64,000 nt of DNA from Micromonospora zingiberis (GCF_004331455.1 NZ_SJJR01000003.1:310001-374000); one strand, 5' to 3'. Numbered from the stretch's first letter, positions 51,796 through 60,769 are shown. Numbers and translations: made by a program. The notes: generated by a model from the sequence alone, not told the origin.

Positions 51796-53361
51796 GTGCA
51801 GGACGCATCGGATGCCCCCGGGCCGACCCTCGCCGATCGCCTCCGTCGAGCGGCGACACTCCACCCCGGCAAACCGGCGCTGCACTGGCAGCACCGGGCG
51901 ATCACCTGGTCCGAACTGGACGGCATGGTCGACGACTGTGCCCGTGGACTGGTCCGGACGGTGCCGACCGGTGACCCGGGCCGACCAGCGCGCGTCGCCG
52001 TGGTGTTGCCCAACTCGCCGGAGTTCGTGGTCAGCCTGCTCGGCACGCTGCGGGCCGGACTGACGGCGCTGCCGGTGAACCCCGGTCTCACCGGCCGGGA
52101 ACTGCGGCATGTCCTGGTCGACTCGGGTGCCTCGGTGGTGATCGGCACCGAGCGGATTCGTGATCTGCTGGCCGGGATGGACCTGCCGGCACTCGACGCG
52201 GTCCACACCGCGCCACCGACCGCCGCAGGCGCGGAGAGCTTTCCGGCCCGCAGCGCGGACGACCTCGCGATGCTGCTCTACACGTCCGGCACCGAGGGCT
52301 GGCCGAAGGGCGCCATGCTGTCGCACGGCGCGCTGGCGGCCAACCACGAACAGATCGGCCGGATCGCGCCGCCGGTGGTCGGTCCGGACGACACCGTGCT
52401 GCTGGCGTTGCCGCTGTTCCACGCCTACGCGCTGAACACCGGGCTCGGCGCGGTGCTCCACCATGGGGCGACCGGGGTGCTGGTGGACGACCCGGGCGCC
52501 GACGCGGCGCTGACCGAGATCGCCCGGCACCGGGTGAGCGTGCTGGTCGGCGTACCGTCGATGGTGCAGGCCTGGTCCCGCGCGGACGCCGACACCCTGG
52601 CCGCCGCGATGGCCGCCGTGCGGGTCGTGGTCTGTGGTGCGGCACCGCTGGAACCGGCGGAGGCGGCCCGCTTCGCGGAGGTCACCGGGCGGCCGGTGCA
52701 CATCGGGTACGGGCTCACCGAGACCGCGCCGGTGCTCACCTCGACGCTGGTCGGCGCAGGCGCAGAGCCGAAGGCCGGCTCGATCGGCCGACCGTTGCCC
52801 GGAGTCGAGCTGCGGCTGGTCGGCGCCGACCACGGCGAGCTGTGGCGCGACGGGGTGGCCACGCCCGAGGACGACCCGGACGAGTTGGACCTCTCCGATC
52901 CCGCCACCGGCACCGACCCCGGCCAGATCGTGGTGCGCGGTGCGAACCTCTTCTCCGGATACTGGCCGGACGGCGCGGGCGGGCCGGACGCGGCCGGCTG
53001 GTGGGCCACCGGCGACATCGCGTACGCCGACGCCGACGGCGACCTCTTCCTGGTGGACCGGCTCGGCGAGCTGATCCTGGTCAACGGGTTCAACGTGTAT
53101 CCGCACGAGGTCGAGCTGGTGCTCTCGGCGCACCCGGCGGTGGCGGAGTCCGCGGTAGTGGGAGTGCCGCACCCGCGGACCGGGGAGACTGTCCGGGCGT
53201 ACGTGGTGCCGGCGCCGGGTATCCGGGTGACCAGCGCGGAGCTGATCGCCCACTGCGCGCGTAACCTGGCCAGGTTCAAGTGCCCGACCGACGTCGAACT
53301 CGTCGACGTGCTGCCGCGTTCGGCGATCGGGAAGGTGCGCAAGACGCTGCTCCGGCCGTGA
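51796..53361 (+). CDS. long-chain fatty-acid--CoA ligase family (AMP-binding) protein
   Basis: This 521-residue ANL-superfamily enzyme has the P-loop-like LLYTSGTEGWPKGAMLSH (in part), GYGLTETAPV, a hinge DRLGELILVNGFNVYPHEVE (in part) and the catalytic lysine in RSAIGKVRKTLL. It probably activates fatty or other carboxylic acids to acyl-AMP or acyl-CoA. GTG 51796 is chosen over earlier in-frame codons without family similarity. It is divergent from bldN. Confidence 0.85.
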   Translation: MQDASDAPGPTLADRLRRAATLHPGKPALHWQHRAITWSELDGMVDDCARGLVRTVPTGDPGRPARVAVVLPNSPEFVVSLLGTLRAGLTALPVNPGLTGRELRHVLVDSGASVVIGTERIRDLLAGMDLPALDAVHTAPPTAAGAESFPARSADDLAMLLYTSGTEGWPKGAMLSHGALAANHEQIGRIAPPVVGPDDTVLLALPLFHAYALNTGLGAVLHHGATGVLVDDPGADAALTEIARHRVSVLVGVPSMVQAWSRADADTLAAAMAAVRVVVCGAAPLEPAEAARFAEVTGRPVHIGYGLTETAPVLTSTLVGAGAEPKAGSIGRPLPGVELRLVGADHGELWRDGVATPEDDPDELDLSDPATGTDPGQIVVRGANLFSGYWPDGAGGPDAAGWWATGDIAYADADGDLFLVDRLGELILVNGFNVYPHEVELVLSAHPAVAESAVVGVPHPRTGETVRAYVVPAPGIRVTSAELIAHCARNLARFKCPTDVELVDVLPRSAIGKVRKTLLRP

Positions 53362-53456
53362 CCGGAGGCAACGGACCGGGTGCGGCCCTGGTGCCGCCCC
53401 CGCCCGGAAGCAACCAGCCGGCACCGCCCGGCACGACGGAGGAGAGCGATGCGTGA
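53358..53456 (+). CDS. possible 32-residue bridging ORF
   Basis: GTG 53358 overlaps the ligase stop by four bases and opens a 32-codon Pro/Gly-rich frame ending at TGA 53454-53456, just past the glutaredoxin-like ATG. It may carry ribosomes across the gap. It could equally be a by-product of base composition. Confidence 0.25.
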   Translation: MTGGNGPGAALVPPPPGSNQPAPPGTTEESDA

Positions 53457-53700
53457 GCCCCGCCTGACCCTGATCACCCGACCCGGCTGTCACCTGTGCG
53501 AGGACGCCAAGGCGGCGCTCGACCGGGTGGTCGCGGTCACCGGCGACCGGTGGACCGAGCGGGACGTCAGCGGTGACGTCGAGTTGGAACGCGAGTACGG
53601 CGACCGGCTGCCGGTGGTGCTGCTCGACGGCAAGGAGCACGGCTACTGGCGGGTCGAGGAGGAGCGGCTGCTGCGCGACCTGACCACCCCGCAGCTCTAG
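53449..53700 (+). CDS. glutaredoxin-like (DUF836) protein
   Basis: This 83-residue thioredoxin-fold protein has the redox motif CHLC (residues 14-17, in ITRPGCHLCEDA) and a cis-Pro in RLPVVLLDG. It is like Rv0508, next to hemA. Function may be disulfide reduction with mycothiol or thioredoxin. ATG 53449 with ggagag upstream. Confidence 0.85.
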   Translation: MREPRLTLITRPGCHLCEDAKAALDRVVAVTGDRWTERDVSGDVELEREYGDRLPVVLLDGKEHGYWRVEEERLLRDLTTPQL

Positions 53701-53763
53701 CTTGATCTTCAACCGGTTCGGCGGCGACAGCCGCCGGGCCGGCGTCGCGGATAGAGTGCGGCG

Positions 53764-54432
53764 ATGACGCCTGCGTACCCCCATCTGGTGTGGGACTGGA
53801 ACGGGACTCTGCTCAACGATCTGAGCCTGGTGGTCGCCTGCACCAACGCCGTCTTCAGCAGCGAGGGCGGGCCGACGGTGACGGCGGAGGAGCACCGGGT
53901 CCGGTTCCGGCGGCCGATCGCGGACTACTACGCGGAGGTGCTCGGCCGGGCGGTGGACGACGAGGCGTTCGGCCGGCTCGACAAGATCTTCCACGATGCG
54001 TACCGGCTCGGTCTGACCAGCTGTGAGCTGGCTCATGACGCGGTGGACGCGATGGCGGCCTGGCCGGGCAGCCAGTCGCTGCTGTCCATGTGGTTTCACG
54101 ACGAGCTGGTGCCGACGATCCAGACGTACGGCCTGACCGGCCGGTTCGCCCGGGTCGACGGGCTGCGAGCCACGGTCGGCGGCGACCGTAAGGCCGAGTC
54201 GCTGGCCCGGCACCTGGCCGACCTCGGCGTCGACGGCCACTCGGTCGTGCTGATCGGCGACTCGCTGGACGACGCCGACGCGGCCCGCTCCGTCGGCGGT
54301 CGCGCCGTGCTCTACACCGGCGGCTTCACCGACCGTGCCCGCCTGCTCGCATCCGGTCACCCGATCGCCGACACCCTCACCGAAGCGGTGACCCTCGCCA
54401 CCACCCTCGCCGAGCCGTCGCGTCGATCGTGA
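53764..54432 (+). CDS. HAD hydrolase, phosphoglycolate phosphatase-like
   Basis: This 222-residue HAD protein has motif I VWDWNGTLLND, with Asp-x-Asn in place of Asp-x-Asp, a cap domain (30-90), a Lys in GDRKAESL and motif III VLIGDSLDDADAA. The D-W-N variant is found in some PGPase-like proteins. The substrate is unknown. ATG 53764. Confidence 0.75.
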   Translation: MTPAYPHLVWDWNGTLLNDLSLVVACTNAVFSSEGGPTVTAEEHRVRFRRPIADYYAEVLGRAVDDEAFGRLDKIFHDAYRLGLTSCELAHDAVDAMAAWPGSQSLLSMWFHDELVPTIQTYGLTGRFARVDGLRATVGGDRKAESLARHLADLGVDGHSVVLIGDSLDDADAARSVGGRAVLYTGGFTDRARLLASGHPIADTLTEAVTLATTLAEPSRRS

Positions 54433-54615
54433 ATCGCTGTGTCAGGCGATAAGACCATGATCAACCAATTGGAATCGACCCACGTGGCGCGTGTGATTGG
54501 TCAGCTAAGTCGGGATTGAGGGATAATCGCGCGGGCGACCGTGGGGTGGGCGCCCGTCGATCTTGTCGGACGGAGGGGCTGGTGAGGACGGGGGGCAAGA
54601 CAGCAAGATCGCGAT

Positions 54616-54644
54616 TTGTGCACGTCTTCACAAGCGCCTACTCT
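54616..54644 (+). promoter_or_regulatory. Rex operator overlapping the rex-hem promoter
   Basis: TTGTGCACGTCTTCACAA (54616-54633) matches the Rex operator TTGTGAA-N4-TTCACAA at all but one defined position. TACTCT (54639-54644) fits a -10 with TTGTGC as -35 at 17 bp. Binding of Rex would block the promoter, so rex and the hem genes should be autoregulated by NADH/NAD. The 5' UTR to ATG 54753 is about 100 bp. Confidence 0.75.
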
Positions 54645-54752
54645 GTAATTCCGACGCGCCCTGCTAGCACAGCCGGCAATTTCGGTCGCCAGCGGGAGTC
54701 CCCAAACGGCCGGCCGGTGGAGTCGGTCGAGGATCGCACCGCACGGAGTCTC

Positions 54753-55523
54753 ATGAGTCAGCACCGTCACCCTGGCGCGCCCGGCCGCGCCGGTGCCGTA
54801 CCGGCGCTCCCGGACCTCCCCGAGGCGACGGTGGCCCGGCTCCCCGAGTACCTCCGTGCCCTGCACAACCTGGCCGAAACCGGTAACGAGACGGTTTCCA
54901 GCGAAGGGCTCGCCAACGCCGCCGGGGTGAACTCGGCCAAGCTCCGCAAGGACCTGTCCCAGCTCGGCTCGTACGGCACCCGTGGGGTCGGCTACGACGT
55001 GGCGCTGCTGATCGAGCAGATCGAGTACGTCCTCGGGCTGACCCAGCGTCGGGCGGTCGCCCTGGTCGGCGTGGGTAACCTCGGTCACGCCCTGGCCGGC
55101 TACGACGGCTTCGCCAGCCGTGGCTTCCGGATCGCCGCACTGCTCGACGCCGACCCCGGGCGGGTCGGCGAGGAGATCAACGGGATGGTCGTCCGGCACG
55201 TCGACGAGTTGCCCCGGGTGGCAGCCGAGGAGTCGATCGCGATCGGTGTCATCGCCACCCCCGCGTCGGCCGCCCAGCGGGTGGCGGACCAACTCGTGGC
55301 CGTCGGCGTGACGAGCATCCTGAACTTCGCGCCGTGCGTACTCTCGGTCCCGGACGGGGTCGACGTGCGCAAGGTCGACCTCGCCATCGAGTTGCAGATT
55401 CTGTCGTTCCACGAGCACCGCAAGGCGTCCCTGACCGCGCTGCCCAGCACCGGCGGGTCCGCCCTGACCGCCCTGCCGGGTGGTCTCGCGGTCACCGAGA
55501 GCCAGGAGGCGATCGGCACGTGA
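54753..55523 (+). CDS. rex: redox-sensing transcriptional repressor Rex
   Basis: This 256-residue repressor has an N-terminal winged helix (LPEYLRALHNLAE, VNSAKLRKDLSQLGSYGTRGVGYDV in parts) and a Rossmann domain with VGVGNLGHALAGY. It senses the NADH/NAD ratio. The C-terminus carries a Thr/Ala/Leu-rich tail beyond the usual end. ATG 54753 with cggag upstream. It is the first gene of the rex-hemACDB operon. Confidence 0.93.
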   Translation: MSQHRHPGAPGRAGAVPALPDLPEATVARLPEYLRALHNLAETGNETVSSEGLANAAGVNSAKLRKDLSQLGSYGTRGVGYDVALLIEQIEYVLGLTQRRAVALVGVGNLGHALAGYDGFASRGFRIAALLDADPGRVGEEINGMVVRHVDELPRVAAEESIAIGVIATPASAAQRVADQLVAVGVTSILNFAPCVLSVPDGVDVRKVDLAIELQILSFHEHRKASLTALPSTGGSALTALPGGLAVTESQEAIGT

Positions 55524-56848
55524 AACTCCTCGTCGTGGGTGCCTCCTACCGCACCGCGCCGGTCGCCACCCTGGAGCGGCTCGCGGTCGCCCCGGAGGGC
55601 CTCACCCGCACCCTGGACCGCCTGGTCGCCCAGCCGTACGTGAGTGAGGCCGTGCTGGTCTCCACCTGCAACCGGGTGGAGGTCTACGCGGCGGTGTCCG
55701 GCTTCCACGGCGGCCTCGGCGACATCTGCGCCGTCCTGGCCGAGCAGGCCGGCTGCCAGCCGGCGGCGCTGGCCAACCACCTCTACGTGCACTTCGACTC
55801 CGCCGCGGTGAACCACGTCTTCCGGGTCGCCGCCGGCCTGGACTCGATGGTGATCGGCGAGGCACAGATCCTCGGCCAGCTCCGCGACGCCTACCACTGG
55901 GCCAGCGGGGCGGACACCGCCGGGCGGCTGCTGCACGAGCTGATGCAGCAGGCGCTGCGGGTGGGCAAGCGGGCCCACTCCGAGACCGGCATCGACCGGG
56001 CCGGCCAGAGCGTGGTCACCGCCGCGCTGGGGTTGGCCGCCGGCCATCTCGGCGACGAACTCGCCGACCGGCCCGCACTGATCGTCGGGGCCGGGGCGAT
56101 GGGCTCGCTGGGCGTGGCGACGCTGTCCCGGCTCGGCGCCGGCCCGTTGACCGTCACCAACCGGAGCACCGACCGGGCGGTACGGCTGGCCGAGTCGTAC
56201 GGCGCCGCCGCGCGACCGATGGCCGAGCTGGCCGACACGCTCTCCACAGTGGACATCGTAGTGGCCGCCACCGCCTCCACCGAGCCGGTCCTCACCCGCG
56301 CGATCGTCGCCGACGCGGTGGTCGCCCGCGCCCCGGAGCGCGGGCCGCTGGTCCTGCTCGACCTGGCCGTACCGCGCGACGTCGGGCCCGGCGTGGCCGA
56401 GCTGCCCGGCGTCGAGGTGATCGACATCGACCGGATGGCCACCCTGCTCGCCGACGGCCCGGCCGCCGCCGAAGCCGCCGCCGTCGAACGGATCGTGGCC
56501 AGCGAGGTCGAGTCCTTCCTCACCTGGCTGCGTGGCGCCGACGTGGCACCGACCGTGGCCGCCCTGCGAGGCCGGGCCGACGACGTGGTCAGCGCCGAAC
56601 TGCGCCGGCTCGCGCAGCGGCGCCCCGATCTCACCGACGACCAGCGCGCCGAGGTGGCCCGTACCGTGCACCGGGTGGTCCAGCGGCTGCTGCACCAGCC
56701 GACCGTACGGGTCCGCCAACTCGCCGCCGAGCCCGGCGGCGACCAGTACGCGGCGCTGCTGCGCGAGCTGTTCGACCTGGAGGTACCACAGACCTCCCCG
56801 GTGGACACGGTTCCCGACATCAACCCCACCACCGGAGGTGAGCGATGA
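55520..56848 (+). CDS. hemA: glutamyl-tRNA reductase
   Basis: HemA reduces glutamyl-tRNA to glutamate-1-semialdehyde at the start of C5 tetrapyrrole synthesis. The 442-residue enzyme has the catalytic Cys50 in STCNRVEVYA, IGEAQILGQ and the NADPH-binding VGAGAMGSLGV. GTG 55520 overlaps the rex stop by four bases. Confidence 0.95.
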   Translation: MKLLVVGASYRTAPVATLERLAVAPEGLTRTLDRLVAQPYVSEAVLVSTCNRVEVYAAVSGFHGGLGDICAVLAEQAGCQPAALANHLYVHFDSAAVNHVFRVAAGLDSMVIGEAQILGQLRDAYHWASGADTAGRLLHELMQQALRVGKRAHSETGIDRAGQSVVTAALGLAAGHLGDELADRPALIVGAGAMGSLGVATLSRLGAGPLTVTNRSTDRAVRLAESYGAAARPMAELADTLSTVDIVVAATASTEPVLTRAIVADAVVARAPERGPLVLLDLAVPRDVGPGVAELPGVEVIDIDRMATLLADGPAAAEAAAVERIVASEVESFLTWLRGADVAPTVAALRGRADDVVSAELRRLAQRRPDLTDDQRAEVARTVHRVVQRLLHQPTVRVRQLAAEPGGDQYAALLRELFDLEVPQTSPVDTVPDINPTTGGER

Positions 56849-57840
56849 GCACGCCGCTACGCCTCGGCACCCGGGGCAGCAAGCTGGCGCTGGCCCAGTC
56901 CGGGCAGGTCGCCGAGGCCCTGACCGCGCGCACCGGGCGACCGGTCGAACTGGTCGAGGTGGTCACCGCCGGTGACCGGTCCAACGCGCCGGTGCACCGG
57001 CTCGGCGTCGGGGTGTTCGTCTCCGCGCTGCGCGACGCGCTGGTCGCCGGGGAGATCGACTTCGCGGTCCACTCGTACAAGGACCTGCCGACCGCGGCGG
57101 CGGCCGGGCTGCACATCGCCGCGGTGCCGCCGCGCCAGGACCCGCGCGACGCGCTGGTCGCCCGCGACGGGAAGACCCTGGCCGAACTCGCGCCCGGAGC
57201 CTCCGTCGGCACCGGCGCGCTGCGCCGGATCGCCCAGCTGCACGCGCTGGGCCTGCAACTGTCGGTCACCCCGATCCGAGGCAACATCGACACCCGGCTG
57301 GCCCGGGTGCTCGGCCCGGAGGCCGACCTGGACGCCGTCGTCCTGGCCCGAGCGGGGCTGGCCCGCATCGGCCAGGTCGACGTCATCACCGAGACACTCG
57401 ACCCGATGCTGATGCTGCCGGCCCCCGCCCAGGGCGCGCTGGCGGTGGAGTGCCGGGTCGACGACCAGGAACTGGTCGAACTGCTCGGTACGCTCGACCA
57501 CGCACCGTCACGCGCCGCGATCACCGCGGAGCGCGCGATGCTCGCCACGCTGGAGGCCGGATGCTCCGCACCGGTCGCCGCCTACGCCGTCGTCGCCGAA
57601 GGCGAGCCAACCGGCTCCGGCGCCGAAGGCGATGTTGTCCAGGAGATCTACCTGCGCGGGGCGGTGATCAGCCCGGACGGCACCCGTGACATCCGGCTGT
57701 CCCGCACCGGAACGCCCGCCGACGCGGCGGAGATCGGTAAGGCACTCGCCACCGAACTCCTCGACCTCGGCGCCGACTCGATCCTCGGCCCGCAAGGACA
57801 CGACGGCCCGGGGACCCAGCAATTTGGGAGCACAGAATGA
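56845..57840 (+). CDS. hemC: porphobilinogen deaminase (hydroxymethylbilane synthase)
   Basis: HemC polymerises four porphobilinogen units. The 331-residue enzyme shows LRLGTRGSKLALAQ, FAVHSYKDLPT, RRIAQLHA and the cofactor-carrying Cys240 in LEAGCSAPVAAYA. ATG 56845 overlaps hemA by four bases. Confidence 0.95.
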   Translation: MSTPLRLGTRGSKLALAQSGQVAEALTARTGRPVELVEVVTAGDRSNAPVHRLGVGVFVSALRDALVAGEIDFAVHSYKDLPTAAAAGLHIAAVPPRQDPRDALVARDGKTLAELAPGASVGTGALRRIAQLHALGLQLSVTPIRGNIDTRLARVLGPEADLDAVVLARAGLARIGQVDVITETLDPMLMLPAPAQGALAVECRVDDQELVELLGTLDHAPSRAAITAERAMLATLEAGCSAPVAAYAVVAEGEPTGSGAEGDVVQEIYLRGAVISPDGTRDIRLSRTGTPADAAEIGKALATELLDLGADSILGPQGHDGPGTQQFGSTE

Positions 57841-59417
57841 CCCGCACCCGTAAGCCCGTAGGCCGTATCGCGTTCGTCGGGGCTGGACCCGGCGACCCGG
57901 GCCTGCTGACCCGCCGGGCGCACGACGCCCTGGTCGACGCCGACCAGGTGGTGTACGACCGGGGAGTCCCCGAGTCGTTGCTCGACGTCGTCCGGGCCGA
58001 GGCCAAGGCCGAAACCCAGTTCACCCCGGCCGAAGGCGTGCCGGGCGATGTGGCGAAGGTGCTGATCTCGGCCGCCCGCTCCGGGCAGAACGCGGTGCAC
58101 CTGGTGGCCGGCGACCCGTTCGGCCACGACTCGGTGGTCAAGGAGGTGCAGGCGGTGGCGCGTACCGCCGCGCACTTCGAGGTGGTACCCGGCGTCAGCC
58201 AGGCCGAGGGGGTGGCCACCTACGCCGGTGTGCCCCTGCCCGGCGTACGGACCGCCGCCGACGTCGAGGACGTCGGCACCCTGGACTTCGACGCGCTGGC
58301 CGCAGCGGTGCAGCGCGGCTCGCTGGCGCTCGCCGTGGACGCCGGTGACCTGGCCGCTGTCCGGGACGGGCTGCTCGCCGCCGGAGTGGACGGCGGCACC
58401 GCCGTCGGGGTGACCGGTGACGGCACCGGGGAGACCCAGTACACCACCACGTCGACCGTCGACTCGTTCGTCGCGGCGGCACTCGGCTTCACCGGCCGGG
58501 TGGTGCTGACCGTCGGTGACGGCGTGGGTCAGCGGGACAAGCTCAGCTGGTGGGAGAACCGCCCGCTGTACGGCTGGAAGGTGCTGGTTCCCCGGACCAA
58601 GGAGCAGGCCGGGGTGATGAGTGCCCGGCTGCGCGCGTACGGCGCGATCCCGTGCGAGGTGCCGACCATCGCGGTGGAGCCGCCGCGTACCCCGGCCCAG
58701 ATGGAGCGGGCGGTCAAGGGCCTGGTCGACGGCCGGTACGCCTGGGTGATCTTCACCTCGGTCAACGCGGTACGCGCGGTCTGGGAGAAGTTCGCCGAGC
58801 ACGGTCTCGACGCCCGGCACTTCGGCGGCGTGAAGATCGCCTGTATCGGTGAGGCCACCGCCGACGCGGTCCGCGCCTTCGGCATCCAGCCGGAACTGAT
58901 CCCCGCCGGGGAGCAGTCCTCCGAGGGGCTGCTGGCCGAATTCTCGCCGCACGACGAGGTGCTCGACCCGGTCGGCCGGGTGCTGCTGCCGCGCGCCGAC
59001 ATCGCCACCGAGACCCTCGCCGCCGGGCTCACCGAGCGCGGCTGGGAGGTCGACGACGTGACCGCCTACCGGACGGTCCGGGCCGCCCCGCCGCCCGCCG
59101 AGATCCGGGACGCGATCAAGTCCGGTGGTTTCGACGCCGTGCTCTTCACGTCAAGCTCGACAGTGCGCAATCTCGTCGGTATCGCCGGCAAGCCGCACGC
59201 GCGTACCGTTGTCGCCGTGATCGGGCCCAAGACCGCGGAGACCGCGACGGAGTTCGGCCTGCGGGTCGACGTCCAGCCGCCGCACGCCTCGGTGCCCGAC
59301 CTGGTGGAGGCGCTCGCCGGCTACGCCGTCGAGCTGCGGGAGAAGCTCGCCGCGATGCCGGCGAAGCAGCGCCGTGGTTCGAAGGTGCAGGGGCCGACCG
59401 CGCTGAGGTTCCGGTAG
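57837..59417 (+). CDS. hemD: bifunctional uroporphyrinogen-III methyltransferase/synthase
   Basis: This 526-residue fusion has an N-terminal SUMT-like (CobA) domain (about 1-245; VGAGPGDPGLLTRRA, VPGVSQAEGVATYAGVPLP in parts) and a C-terminal HemD domain (about 255-500; VLVPRTKEQAGVMSARL in part, FTSVNAVRAV, FTSSSTVRNLVG). It cyclises hydroxymethylbilane; the SUMT half lacks some typical residues and may not methylate. ATG 57837 overlaps hemC by four bases. Confidence 0.9.
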   Translation: MTRTRKPVGRIAFVGAGPGDPGLLTRRAHDALVDADQVVYDRGVPESLLDVVRAEAKAETQFTPAEGVPGDVAKVLISAARSGQNAVHLVAGDPFGHDSVVKEVQAVARTAAHFEVVPGVSQAEGVATYAGVPLPGVRTAADVEDVGTLDFDALAAAVQRGSLALAVDAGDLAAVRDGLLAAGVDGGTAVGVTGDGTGETQYTTTSTVDSFVAAALGFTGRVVLTVGDGVGQRDKLSWWENRPLYGWKVLVPRTKEQAGVMSARLRAYGAIPCEVPTIAVEPPRTPAQMERAVKGLVDGRYAWVIFTSVNAVRAVWEKFAEHGLDARHFGGVKIACIGEATADAVRAFGIQPELIPAGEQSSEGLLAEFSPHDEVLDPVGRVLLPRADIATETLAAGLTERGWEVDDVTAYRTVRAAPPPAEIRDAIKSGGFDAVLFTSSSTVRNLVGIAGKPHARTVVAVIGPKTAETATEFGLRVDVQPPHASVPDLVEALAGYAVELREKLAAMPAKQRRGSKVQGPTALRFR

Positions 59418-59435
59418 TCGTCACGGAGGCTTGCC

Positions 59436-60419
59436 ATGCCGTACCCCGAGCACCGGCCCCGCCGGCTGCGTAGCACCGCAGCCGTGCGGCGGCTGGTCGC
59501 CGAGACCCGACCCGCCCCGGCCGAGCTGGTCGTACCGATGTTCGTCAAGGAGGGGCTGACCGAGCCGCGTCCGATCCGTTCGCTGCCCGGCGTGCTCCAA
59601 CACTCGCGCGACTCGCTGCGCAAGGCCGCGGTGGAGGCGGTGCAGGCCGGCGTCGGCGGGATCATGCTCTTCGGGGTGCCGGCGTCGCGGGACGAGTTCG
59701 GCAGCGGTGGCCTCGACCCGGACGGCATCCTCAACGTGGCGATCCGGGACGTGGTCTCCGAGGTGGGCGATGCCACCGTCGTGATGAGTGACCTCTGTCT
59801 GGACGAGTTCACCTCGCACGGACACTGTGGGCTGCTCACCCCCGACGGCGCGGTGGACAACGACGCCACCCTCGCCGCGTACGCCGAGATGGCGGTCGCC
59901 CAGGCCGCCGCCGGGGTGTCGGTGGTCGGCCCGTCCGGCATGATGGACGGCCAGGTGGGCGTGGTACGCCGAGCGCTGGACGCGGCCGGGCACACCGACG
60001 TCGCGGTCCTGGCCTACGCCGCCAAGTACGCTTCGGCCTTCTTCGGCCCGTTCCGGGACGCCGTCGAGTCGGCGTTGGAGGGGGACCGGCGCAGCTACCA
60101 GCAGGACCCGGCGAACCTGCGCGAGTCGCTGCGTGAGGTGGAACTGGACGTGGCCGAGGGCGCCGACATGGTGATGGTCAAGCCCGCCCTGCCGTATCTC
60201 GACGTGGTCTCGGCGGTCCGCGCCGCGGTGCACGTCCCGGTCGCCGCCTACCAGGTCTCCGGCGAGTACGCGATGGTCGAAGCCGCCGCCGCGAACGGCT
60301 GGATCGACCGGGAACTGGTCATGCTGGAGACGCTCACCTCGATCCGACGCGCAGGCGCCCAGATCATCCTCACCTACTGGGCCGTGGAAGCCGCCGAACT
60401 CCTCCGCCAGCGCTACTGA
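59436..60419 (+). CDS. hemB: delta-aminolevulinic acid dehydratase (porphobilinogen synthase)
   Basis: HemB condenses two aminolevulinates. The 327-residue enzyme has the catalytic lysines in [13 protein letters not shown] and [12 protein letters not shown]. The metal-site segment reads [14 protein letters not shown]: two cysteines of the zinc form are kept and the middle one is Asp, an intermediate between the zinc and magnesium types. ATG 59436 is 18 bp after hemD. Confidence 0.95.
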   Translation: MPYPEHRPRRLRSTAAVRRLVAETRPAPAELVVPMFVKEGLTEPRPIRSLPGVLQHSRDSLRKAAVEAVQAGVGGIMLFGVPASRDEFGSGGLDPDGILNVAIRDVVSEVGDATVVMSDLCLDEFTSHGHCGLLTPDGAVDNDATLAAYAEMAVAQAAAGVSVVGPSGMMDGQVGVVRRALDAAGHTDVAVLAYAAKYASAFFGPFRDAVESALEGDRRSYQQDPANLRESLREVELDVAEGADMVMVKPALPYLDVVSAVRAAVHVPVAAYQVSGEYAMVEAAAANGWIDRELVMLETLTSIRRAGAQIILTYWAVEAAELLRQRY

Positions 60420-60586
60420 CCAGCCTCACCCCTCACCCCTCACTCGCAAGAGCACCCGCCTGCGCCCGGCCACTGCCCTGCGCCCGGGGAAATGCCCTGA
60501 GCATGGGCACCTGCCTGCGCACGGGGAACGCTCGAACGGCGACCGCCGTCCCTGTCGGTTCGCCTGAGACCCCTACCCTCCTCCAG
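60420..60586. other. C-rich degenerate repeats after hemB
   Basis: Short units such as ctcacccctcac and ctgcgcccgggg/ctgcgcacgggg recur here without coding potential. The hemB transcript would therefore run into C-rich RNA before the palindrome at 60587-60661. Confidence 0.5.
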
Positions 60587-60661
60587 CCCCTTTGCTCTGC
60601 TTCAACCCACGCACCGGTTCTGCGCCAATTTCGATGCGTGGGGTGAAGCAGAGCAAAGGGG
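60587..60661. terminator. 27-bp near-perfect palindrome after hemB
   Basis: Arms 60587-60613 and 60635-60661 match at 26 of 27 positions around a 21-base loop; the arms contain cccctttgctctgcttcaac and its complement. It is the longest palindrome in the window. The right flank (60662-60710) is strongly G-rich. Confidence 0.7.
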
Positions 60662-60708
60662 CGCTACCTGGGGGTGGGTGGGAGGGGGAGGTTGCCGTTG
60701 AGCGGGGG

Positions 60709-60729
60709 TTGTCCACAGGGTTATCCACA
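60709..60729 (+). promoter_or_regulatory. two DnaA boxes upstream of an XRE gene
   Basis: TTGTCCACA (60709-60717), the actinobacterial DnaA box, and TTATCCACA (60721-60729), the general consensus, lie in the same direction 12 bp apart. They are 41 bp upstream of ATG 60770. No origin genes are near, so this is not oriC. DnaA may regulate the downstream gene, or the boxes may titrate DnaA. Confidence 0.65.
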
Positions 60730-60769
60730 GGGGTCGCGGGGTGGGGGTGGTGGTCGGCAGGGTGGGCGA

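Noticed and set aside
51787..54360. 857-codon minus-strand open frame
   Set aside because: It is antisense to the acyl-CoA ligase, glutaredoxin-like and HAD genes, which have clear motifs. It has Gln/Arg/Gly-rich composition typical of shadow frames.
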